Shown here one piece after another: positions 1-8,995 of a stretch of DNA of 9,989 nt. The DNA is taken from contig JAVJUS010000119.1 of the NCBI GenBank assembly GCA_040220455.1, positions 1 to 9,989 of the forward strand, in the 5' to 3' direction. The notes below the pieces were generated by a model that was not told the DNA's origin, made no database searches, and saw only the letters and a list, made by a program, of their open reading frames with translations. The first letter of the stretch is position 1, and each line of letters begins with the position of its first letter. A program made the translations under genes and the position numbers. Source of the DNA: JAVJUS01 sp040220455. Lineage in GTDB: Bacteria; Pseudomonadota; Alphaproteobacteria; DSM-16000; Inquilinaceae.

Positions 1-1
1 C

Positions 2-277
2 GCCGCCCGGCCGGGCGTGCCGGCGCGGCTGGCCGACGGCACCGAACTGCCGGGCCTGGCGCCGGCGGCCTGGCGCCTGATCCTCGACCGCACCCGGGGC
101 GGCCGCCCGGGCGCCTGGACGGTGACCCGCACTGGCGGCACCACGGACCTCGCGCTGCTCGACATGGAGGCGGGCGGCGGGACCGGTCCGCGCGAGCCGT
201 CGACGGCCGACAGTATCGGTGCCGGGACAGCCGGGGACATGGTCCTGCCCCTGCCGGTGCGGAGCCGGGCGGCCTGA
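2..277 (+). CDS. C-terminal fragment of an unrecognised protein
   Basis: An open frame runs from the window edge to a TGA at 275-277, and its real start lies upstream, outside the window. Nearly every codon ends in G or C and common alphaproteobacterial codons dominate, so it is probably the end of a real gene. About 91 residues are visible. The first ~58 look like folded protein (with the stretch WTVTRTGGTTDLALLD); the last ~30 are a Gly/Ala/Pro/Ser-rich tail. I see no transmembrane segment or catalytic motif and do not recognise the family. It is co-oriented with ettA but separated from it by 270 bases, so co-transcription is uncertain. Confidence 0.5.
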   Translation, partial: AARPGVPARLADGTELPGLAPAAWRLILDRTRGGRPGAWTVTRTGGTTDLALLDMEAGGGTGPREPSTADSIGAGTAGDMVLPLPVRSRAA

Positions 278-293
278 CCGCGCCGGCGGACGA

Positions 294-312
294 GACCGGT
301 CGATATCCGGTC
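294..312 (+). terminator. Weak hairpin after the upstream gene
   Basis: GACCGG at 294-299 is the exact reverse complement of CCGGTC at 307-312, with a 7-base loop. It starts 17 bases after the stop codon at 277. The stem is only six pairs and no T-run follows, so termination is a guess from position and GC content. Confidence 0.25.
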
Positions 313-388
313 GTCACCTTCTCCGGGAACCGACGCCCGCAGGAACCGAATGCCCGCCCCGTCGCCGTCCCCGCCGCCCATGGCCGCC

Positions 389-417
389 TTCCCAAATCCG
401 GCGGCCTCATGTATACC
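389..417 (+). promoter_or_regulatory. Possible sigma-70 promoter for ettA
   Basis: TTCCCA (389-394, 4 of 6 matches to TTGACA) and TATACC (412-417, 4 of 6 matches to TATAAT) are separated by 17 bases. It sits in one of the few AT-richer patches here. A start near 424 would give a leader of about 124 bases before the ATG at 548. The match was found by eye only. Confidence 0.3.
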
Positions 418-547
418 CCCGGCCGTTCCCGGAGAGGGCGGGCGCGCGCCGCATGGCGCGATGGCCTGGCGCGGCGGGCCGACGGCCGCCGGGCCTCGGG
501 ACCACGGCCTCTCCGCCCCAGTCGACGATCAGGAAAGCACGGGTTCG

Positions 548-2227
<1,680 letters not shown>

Positions 2228-2249
2228 CGCGGCGCCCGGCGGCGTGGGC

Positions 2250-2279
2250 GTCGGGCTCGCTGGCGCTCGACCGGCCTAC
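2250..2279 (-). repeat. REP-like palindromic element, copy A
   Basis: A 30-base element. On the minus strand it begins GTAGG and ends CCCGAC, i.e. the GTAG head followed by an imperfect hairpin typical of REP elements. It differs from copy C by one inserted G in the loop and one substitution in the stem. It begins 22 bases after the ettA stop codon. Confidence 0.7.
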
Positions 2280-2293
2280 GGGTCTGGTGCAAC

Positions 2294-2322
2294 GTAGGTC
2301 GGTCGAGCGAAGCGAACCCGAC
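2294..2322 (+). repeat. REP-like palindromic element, copy B
   Basis: A 29-base element with GTAG at 2294-2297. GTCGG (2299-2303) can pair with CCGAC (2318-2322), with a further TCG/CGA pairing inside. It matches the inverse of copy C at 27 of 29 positions. Its head faces copy A across a 14-base gap (2280-2293), and it forms a head-outward pair with copy C. Confidence 0.75.
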
Positions 2323-2350
2323 ACCGGGGAACGGGTCCCGCGGCCGGACC

Positions 2351-2379
2351 GTCGGGCTCGCTGCGCTCGACCGACCTAC
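2351..2379 (-). repeat. REP-like palindromic element, copy C
   Basis: A 29-base element with head CTAC at 2376-2379 (GTAG on the minus strand). With copy B it forms a two-REP inverted unit spanning 2294-2379, heads outward, with 28 bases between. This is the arrangement described for REPIN/BIME units. No transposase gene is nearby, so any mobilising enzyme would act in trans. Confidence 0.75.
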
Positions 2380-2398
2380 GCCCACGTCTTCACCGTCA

Positions 2399-2434
2399 AG
2401 AAAAAGCCCGGGGAGTCGCCTCCCCGGGCTTCTT
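2399..2434 (-). terminator. Intrinsic terminator, probably bidirectional
   Basis: AAGCCCGGGGAG (2404-2415) and CTCCCCGGGCTT (2420-2431) form a perfect 12-pair stem with a 4-base loop. On the minus strand the stem runs into TTTTTCTT (2398-2405), a classic T-tract, 26 bases past the stop codon of the binding-protein gene. On the plus strand it is followed by TTCTTC, so it may also stop ettA transcripts that cross the REP cluster. Confidence 0.9.
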
Positions 2435-2457
2435 CATGGCCGGTGATCGGCGGTCGA

Positions 2458-3690
2458 TCAGGACGAGGGATCGAAGATCTTCACCGTCACGATCTCGCCG
2501 TCCTGGATTTCCCAGTGGGCGAAGGTGCCCGAGACGTCGCCGGCCGCATCGAAGTTCACCGAGCCCGAGGCGCCGACATAGTCGATGTCGCCGCCCTCGG
2601 CCAGGATGCCGACGGCCTTTTCCCACTCGCCGGGCAGGATCGGCTCGCCGGGCGGGTTGGCGACGTCGCGCAGCGCGTCGCGGATGGCCGGCCCATCGGT
2701 CGAGCCGCTCGCCTCGATCGCCAGGGCGATCAGGAAGGCGGCGTCGTAGCCCGTGTCGATGTAGGGCTTGGGCGGCTGCTCGCCGTAGGCTTCCTCGTAG
2801 AAGCCGTTGAACAGGGCCGCGGTCTCGCTGCCCTCCGGCGCTTCCGGCGCGGTGCCGATGGAGCCGTCGAGATACTGCGCGCCGATCTGCTCGATGATCT
2901 CCGGCGCCTTCATGCCGTCGGGGAAGACGAAGCGGTTGAAGAAGCCTTCCTCCAGCGCCTGGCGCAGGATCGTCACGCCGTTCTCCGGATAGCCCAGAAG
3001 CACCAGCGCGTCGCCGCCGGAGATCTGCTGCAGCTCGCCGCGATAGGAGGCGCGGCCCTGCTCGTAGGGCACCGAGCCCACGACCTCGCCGCCGGCTCCC
3101 TCGAACGCGTCGCCGAAGGCCTGGGCGAGGCCCTCGCCATAGTCGTTGTTGACGTAGATGACAGAGACCGACTCGATCCCGGCCTCGTGCGTGATCGACG
3201 ACAGGGCGACACCCTGGAACGCGTCCGACGGGACCGTCCGGAACAGGAAGTCGCCGTCCTCGAGCCCGGTGATCACCGGCGAGGTCGAGGCCGGGGAGAT
3301 CACCGGCACGTTCTCGACCGACGCCACCGACTGGGCCACCGGAATGGTGTTGCCGGACGACAGGGCGCCGATCAGGGCCGCCACGCCCTCGACGTTGACG
3401 AGCCGCTGGGCGGCGTCGATGGCCGCCTGGGGCACGGTCTGGGTATCGCCGACCACGAGCTCGAGCTGCTGGCCGTCGAGGACGCCGCCCGCCGCGTTGA
3501 TCTGGTCGACCGCGAGCTGGGCGCCGTTGTTCGTGGTCTCGCCGAACGCCGCGAGGTCGCCGGTCATCGGCATCAGCGAGCCGATGCTGACCTCCTGCGC
3601 CGACGCGCTGCCGGCCGCCGCGAACAGGGCGCCGGCCGCGACGCCGGCCGCCAGGGCGGCACGAGGACGCGCGGTGAACCGATGGAGCAT
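2458..3690 (-). CDS. Periplasmic branched-chain amino acid/amide ABC transporter binding protein
   Basis: A 410-residue secreted solute-binding protein of the type I periplasmic-binding fold (Peripla_BP_6, LivK/LivJ-like). It captures a small amino acid- or amide-type ligand for a HAAT-family ABC importer; the ligand cannot be named. Residues 1-31 are a signal peptide: basic start, Ala-rich core, likely cleavage ASA/QEV after residue 31. The mature protein opens with the family pattern at 35-69 (IGSLMPMTGDLAAFG, then GAQLAVDQINAAGG). GALSSGNT (108-115) and SPASTSP (132-138) fit the usual ligand-contacting loops. The start has GGGAGG (minus strand of 3699-3704) 8 bases upstream. No permease or ATPase gene (livHMGF type) lies beside it: upstream is divergent glgP, downstream convergent ettA. 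It is therefore an orphan receptor here, working with a transporter encoded elsewhere or serving as a sensor. Confidence 0.93.
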   Translation of the reverse strand: MLHRFTARPRAALAAGVAAGALFAAAGSASAQEVSIGSLMPMTGDLAAFGETTNNGAQLAVDQINAAGGVLDGQQLELVVGDTQTVPQAAIDAAQRLVNVEGVAALIGALSSGNTIPVAQSVASVENVPVISPASTSPVITGLEDGDFLFRTVPSDAFQGVALSSITHEAGIESVSVIYVNNDYGEGLAQAFGDAFEGAGGEVVGSVPYEQGRASYRGELQQISGGDALVLLGYPENGVTILRQALEEGFFNRFVFPDGMKAPEIIEQIGAQYLDGSIGTAPEAPEGSETAALFNGFYEEAYGEQPPKPYIDTGYDAAFLIALAIEASGSTDGPAIRDALRDVANPPGEPILPGEWEKAVGILAEGGDIDYVGASGSVNFDAAGDVSGTFAHWEIQDGEIVTVKIFDPSS

Positions 3691-4151
3691 GCTTTCAGCC
3701 TCCCGTTATTGGAACTCGCCGATCCTGGAGTTGTAGGACCTGCACGCACTTATATTGCCGGGGATGCGTCCGGCGCAAGGGCGGGGCCGGCCGCGGCCCT
3801 TCACTCCGCTGTCCGCGGGGCGGGCCGGACACCCCCTTGGCGCCGCGCATTGCCACATTTTGGCCGTTGCATCGTGTCGATCAGCCTGTAATCTCCGATC
3901 CGGACGAGACGATGAGAGCGCGAGACGGAGATTGACGCGCTGTCGGGGCCGCGACGGGGTCCCGGCATTCTGCCTCGACCGACCCCGCCGCCCGGGAACC
4001 CGACCCCGCCGCGGCCCGCTTCATCGGAGGACCGCCTCCCGGCCGACCGCGGACGCGTCGGGCCCGGACCGGGCCGGCGGACGGCGCCGGCGACGGGACA
4101 CGGCGCATTCGCCCGGCGGAGCGGCTCTTCCCCTCGACGACAAGGTGGCCC
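3691..4151. other. Divergent intergenic region between binding-protein gene and glgP
   Basis: These 461 bases hold no gene I can support. The left part contains the ribosome binding site and promoter of the leftward gene. In the middle, AATCTCCG (3890-3897) and CGGAGATT (3926-3933) form an 8-base dyad spaced by 28 bases, possibly an operator or mRNA hairpin ahead of glgP. TGTAAT at 3887-3892 could be a -10 for glgP, but no well-spaced -35 is visible. From about 3940 to 4141 the DNA is very GC-rich with no clear signal. Confidence 0.5.
3749..3778 (-). promoter_or_regulatory. Likely sigma-70 promoter of the binding-protein gene
   Basis: Read on the minus strand, TTGCGC (3773-3778) and TATAAG (3749-3754, 5 of 6 matches to TATAAT) are 18 bases apart in a locally AT-rich patch. 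The -35 match is weak (3 of 6). A start near 3742 would leave a leader of about 50 bases that includes the GGGAGG ribosome binding site. Confidence 0.45.
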
Positions 4152-6635
<2,484 letters not shown>

Positions 6636-6646
6636 CGCGGAGCCAT

Positions 6647-6685
6647 GTCCGGCCGCGGCGATGCGCGGCCGGACGTCCCCGGGAC
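6647..6685. terminator. GC-rich hairpins between convergent genes
   Basis: GTCCGGCCGCG (6647-6657) pairs perfectly with CGCGGCCGGAC (6664-6674) around a 6-base loop, directly followed by a second small dyad GTCCC/GGGAC (6675-6685). The first stem begins 12 bases after the glgP stop; the second ends 24 bases before the stop of the convergent cytochrome gene. There is no T-tract on either strand, so it may act as a strong block with Rho or as a 3'-end stabiliser. Confidence 0.5.
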
Positions 6686-6709
6686 GGGCGAGGTCCGGGC
6701 CTGGCGGTG

Positions 6710-7252
6710 TCAGTCGTCGACCTTCTTGTGCCCGGTCACCATGGCTCGCGCCAGGTTCTGCCGCTCGGCGATCGAGCTGACGATCACGCCCGCGACATGC
6801 AGGCCGACTAGGGCCACGACCGCGTTGGCCAGGACCTCGTGCAGCTCCTCGAACGCCTCGCCGCCGCCCAGGGTGAGCAGGCCCGACGCGATCGCCGCCA
6901 GCACGGTGAGCATCAGCGCGATCACCATCACGCTGGCGACAGGGCTGTGGCCCGCGTGGCGCTCGACCCGGCCCGACAGCATGTCCCGGACATGGCCGAC
7001 GACCTCCATCGGCGTCGGCACGAAGGCGCCGAAGCGCGCCGTGCGCGGCCCGATCAGGCCCCAGACGACGCGGGTCGCCACCACGCCCAGCGCGGCGAGG
7101 CCGGCCCAGAGATGGACCGTCATGGCGTCCTCGCCGGAGACGTAGGCCACGGCGATGCTGCCGGCCAGGCCCCAATGGAGCACCCGCAGCAGGGGATCCC
7201 AGACCCGCGCCAATCGGCCGTCCGGGGTGGGGGCGGAAGCGGTTGCCGTCAT
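6710..7252 (-). CDS. Cytochrome b561-family membrane protein
   Basis: A 180-residue integral membrane protein resembling the cytochrome b561 / Ni,Fe-hydrogenase b-subunit family, which carries electrons across the inner membrane on haem b. Four hydrophobic segments are visible at about 21-40, 46-67, 104-128 and 138-162. Candidate haem-ligand histidines lie in or next to helices: H26 (RVLHWGLA), H47 (TVHLWAG), H138 (EELHE) and H152 (GLHVAG). The short C-terminal tail (HKKVDD) is charged. GGGAGG (minus strand of 7262-7267) lies 9 bases before the ATG. The gene begins 15 bases after the stop of the PepSY gene, so the two are almost certainly co-transcribed. PepSY and b561-type proteins often co-occur, which suggests electron transfer linked to an envelope partner. 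Substrate and partner are unknown. Confidence 0.9.
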   Translation of the reverse strand: MTATASAPTPDGRLARVWDPLLRVLHWGLAGSIAVAYVSGEDAMTVHLWAGLAALGVVATRVVWGLIGPRTARFGAFVPTPMEVVGHVRDMLSGRVERHAGHSPVASVMVIALMLTVLAAIASGLLTLGGGEAFEELHEVLANAVVALVGLHVAGVIVSSIAERQNLARAMVTGHKKVDD

Positions 7253-7267
7253 CGCGATCGTCCTCCC

Positions 7268-7714
7268 TCAGTCCCGCTCGCGGTCCAAGATCTCGCCGGT
7301 CCCGGCGTCGACATAGAGCTCCCATAGCCGGCCGTCGGCATCGCGTGCCTTGACCTCGTAGTCGCGGCCCTCGCGCTCGACCTCGCGGATATCCGAGTAT
7401 CCGGCGCCGGTCACGGCGGCGATGGCACCCTCGACGCCGATATCGGCGCCCGCGGACCCGCTTCGGTCGGTATCGCCCGACATCGCGCCTTCCTCGCGTC
7501 CCCCGCGGTCGTCGTCGTAGTCGTCGCCGCCGCCGCGCTCCCCGGGCTCGCCGCTCTCGGCGACCAGGGTCGTGCCGGGCGCGCTCGACAGGGCGCGCGC
7601 CGCGCCGGTGCTCGAGCCCGCCACCACGTCGGCGGCGACGGCCACGGTGCCGGCGGTCGCCGCCACCACCACGCCGATGACACCGGCCTGCCAGACACGC
7701 TTCAGAGTCGTCAT
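7268..7714 (-). CDS. Secreted PepSY-domain protein
   Basis: A 148-residue exported protein. The N terminus (two basic residues, then a hydrophobic stretch at about 10-27) is a signal peptide with a likely cut near AVA/AD (27/28), though it could remain as an anchor. Residues about 50-85 are a low-complexity linker rich in Gly, Asp, Glu and Arg (including DDYDDDR). Residues 91-148 form a PepSY domain: VEGAIAAVTGAGYSDI, then the strand pattern YEVKARDADGRLWELYVDAGTGEIL. PepSY domains occur in exported proteins and are proposed to bind or inhibit proteases or other partners; the role here is not known. GGAG (minus strand of 7721-7724) lies 6 bases before the ATG. It leads the operon that includes the cytochrome b561 gene and faces the rightward PepSY gene across the repeat-containing operator. 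Confidence 0.85.
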   Translation of the reverse strand: MTTLKRVWQAGVIGVVVAATAGTVAVAADVVAGSSTGAARALSSAPGTTLVAESGEPGERGGGDDYDDDRGGREEGAMSGDTDRSGSAGADIGVEGAIAAVTGAGYSDIREVEREGRDYEVKARDADGRLWELYVDAGTGEILDRERD

Positions 7715-7777
7715 TTCGGTCTCCGATCATCCGAGGATGGGCGGGCGCCCCATCGCGCCGCGCCGTCGTCGGTGGGG

Positions 7778-7783
7778 AGAATG
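7778..7783 (-). promoter_or_regulatory. Possible -10 of the leftward PepSY/cytochrome operon
   Basis: CATTCT on the minus strand lies 10 bases beyond the leftward direct repeat (7794-7811). It matches TATAAT at only 3 of 6 positions but keeps the important A2 and T6. A start near 7771 would give a leader of about 57 bases. Confidence 0.3.
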
Positions 7784-7793
7784 GCGCGCGCCG

Positions 7794-7834
7794 CCTGAAC
7801 CGGGCCTGAAGCGGATGTTCAGGTCGCGTTCAGG
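7794..7834. promoter_or_regulatory. Palindromic double direct-repeat operator, OmpR/PhoB type
   Basis: Four copies of a 7-base word are seen: CCTGAAC (7794-7800), CCTGAAG (7805-7811), GTTCAGG (7817-7823) and GTTCAGG (7828-7834). Within each half the spacer is exactly 4 bases, giving an 11-base period; the halves are inverted around a 5-base centre. A 7-mer, 4-base spacer, 7-mer layout is the known geometry for head-to-tail dimers of OmpR/PhoB regulators. The operator sits between two divergent operons, one of which encodes such a regulator, so binding by that protein and coordinated autoregulation of both arms is the natural inference. Confidence 0.8.
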
Positions 7835-7845
7835 TTCCGGGGCGC

Positions 7846-7851
7846 TAGACT
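7846..7851 (+). promoter_or_regulatory. Candidate -10 of the rightward PepSY-regulator-kinase operon
   Basis: TAGACT matches TATAAT at 4 of 6 positions. It starts 11 bases after the last 7-mer of the operator, much like Pho-type promoters where the binding site replaces the -35. Only five bases separate it from the ATG at 7857, so transcription would start at or next to the start codon. Confidence 0.5.
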
Positions 7852-7856
7852 GGGGC

Positions 7857-8327
7857 ATGCTCCTTCGTCCCACCCGGACCCGCCCGATCCGACGCCGTCG
7901 GCACTCCAGGCTCGTCCTGGCCGCGCTCTTCGCCGCGATCGCGCTGGCGGCGTGCGCCGACCCGACCCTGCTCGGGACGGCCGCCCGGGCCGACGACGGC
8001 GGCCGGGAGCACGAGGGCGTGGAACACGAGGACGGGGATGACGAAGACGGGGATTACGAGGAGCGGGACGAGCGTCGCGCGCGCGACGCGCTGGAGCGCG
8101 GCGAGATCCTGTCGCTCGAGCGCATCCTGGAGCGGGCGGACGCCCTACTGGCGGGGCGGATGATCGATGCGGAGCTGGAGCGCGAGGACGGCCGCTGGGT
8201 CTACGAGATCACTCTGCTTGCCGCCGACGGCCATGTGGTCGAGGCTCTGTTCGACGCCCACGACGCCGCGCTCCTGGGCCTGGAAGGACGGAACCTGGAG
8301 GCGGTCCTGAAGCCGCCGGCGGAGTGA
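7857..8327 (+). CDS. PepSY-like putative lipoprotein
   Basis: A 156-residue exported protein. The start at 7857 is chosen because it gives a proper export signal: basic residues at 4-18, hydrophobic residues 19-32, then a lipobox LAAC with the cysteine at C33. A lipidated envelope protein is therefore likely; A34 after the cysteine would favour outer-membrane sorting under the E. coli rule. Residues about 47-72 are strongly acidic with a repeated five-residue pattern (EDGDD, EDGDY, EERDE). The C-terminal part (about 83-150) resembles a PepSY domain: ILSLERILERA, then WVYEITLLAADGHVVEALFDA. No Shine-Dalgarno sequence precedes the ATG. The frame stays open further upstream, but that part overlaps the divergent promoter and PepSY gene. 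The stop codon overlaps the regulator's ATG (TGATG), pointing to translational coupling. It may be an accessory or feedback protein for the kinase; this is inference. Confidence 0.8.
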   Translation: MLLRPTRTRPIRRRRHSRLVLAALFAAIALAACADPTLLGTAARADDGGREHEGVEHEDGDDEDGDYEERDERRARDALERGEILSLERILERADALLAGRMIDAELEREDGRWVYEITLLAADGHVVEALFDAHDAALLGLEGRNLEAVLKPPAE

Positions 8328-8995
8328 TGCGGATCCTGGTGGTGGAAGATGACGACGCGCTCGCGGCCCAGCTCGACCGGGCGCTGCAGGCGGCGGGCCA
8401 TGCCGTCGACCGGACGGGCGACGGCGAGGAGGCGACATTCCTCGGCGAGACGGAGCCCTACGACGCCGTCGTGCTCGATCTGGGCCTGCCCGGCCGCGAC
8501 GGGCTGTCCGTGCTGCGCGCTTGGCGGCGGGCGGAGATCACGGTCCCGGTCATCGTCCTGACGGCGCGCGACGGCTGGCACGAGAAGGTCGAGGGCATCG
8601 ACGCCGGCGCCGACGACTATCTGGCCAAGCCGTTCCGGATGGAGGAGCTGCTCGCCCGGCTGCGCGCCCTGCTGCGGCGGGCCGGTGGTCGGGCCAGCGA
8701 CGTGCTGCGCTTCGGCGCGGTCGAGATCGACCTGCGCCGATCCCGGGCGAGCCGGGACGGGGTGCCGGTTCCGCTGACCGCGCACGAGTACAAGACGCTC
8801 GCCTACCTGGCCCAGCATGCGGGCGAGACGGTCAGCCGCGCGCGGCTGACGGAGCACATCTACGCCCAGGACTTCGACCGGGACTCCAATACGGTGGAGG
8901 TCTTCGTCGGTCGGCTGCGGCGCAAGTTGGGCCGCGACCTGATCGTCACCGAACGCGGCCTCGGCTACCGGCTGGACCCGGATGGCGCCGGCTGA
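8327..8995 (+). CDS. OmpR/PhoB-family DNA-binding response regulator
   Basis: A 222-residue two-domain regulator of normal length. The receiver domain (about 1-115) has the acidic pair E7/D8, phospho-acceptor D51 (VVLDLGLPG), T79 (VLTARD) and K101 (LAKPF). A winged-helix DNA-binding domain follows at about 128-220, with LTAHEYKTLAYLAQHAG, then TVEVFVGRLRRKL and RGLGYRL. The ATG at 8327 shares its A with the preceding stop; an in-frame GTG at 8324 would add one residue. It overlaps the kinase gene by 14 bases, so kinase and regulator are a cognate pair. The closest familiar relatives are PhoP/QseB-like regulators. The double direct-repeat site at 7794-7834 is its probable target. Confidence 0.95.
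   Translation: MRILVVEDDDALAAQLDRALQAAGHAVDRTGDGEEATFLGETEPYDAVVLDLGLPGRDGLSVLRAWRRAEITVPVIVLTARDGWHEKVEGIDAGADDYLAKPFRMEELLARLRALLRRAGGRASDVLRFGAVEIDLRRSRASRDGVPVPLTAHEYKTLAYLAQHAGETVSRARLTEHIYAQDFDRDSNTVEVFVGRLRRKLGRDLIVTERGLGYRLDPDGAG

Larger units (their letters stand above)
278..547. other. Intergenic region, leader of ettA
   Basis: This 270-base stretch has no convincing gene. The ettA frame stays open upstream to an ATG at 350, but that extension (66 residues rich in Pro, Ala and Gly) has no counterpart in EttA proteins and is better read as non-coding. It contains a short hairpin near its start, a possible sigma-70 promoter around 389-417, and a Shine-Dalgarno sequence AGGAAAG at 531-537. 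Confidence 0.6.

Noticed and set aside
350..547. An N-terminal extension of EttA from the ATG at 350
   Set aside because: The added 66 residues have no counterpart in the family, are Pro/Ala/Gly-rich, and the ATG at 548 has a good ribosome binding site and matches the usual EttA N terminus.
3858..3892. A promoter for glgP using TTGCAT (3867-3872) and TGTAAT (3887-3892)
   Set aside because: The spacer is only 14 bases, too short for sigma-70, and no sigma-54 pattern fits either; it is left as a note on the intergenic region.
7572..7856. An upstream start for the PepSY lipoprotein gene
   Set aside because: It would overlap the divergent PepSY gene and the operator, and would bury the export signal and lipobox in the middle of the protein.
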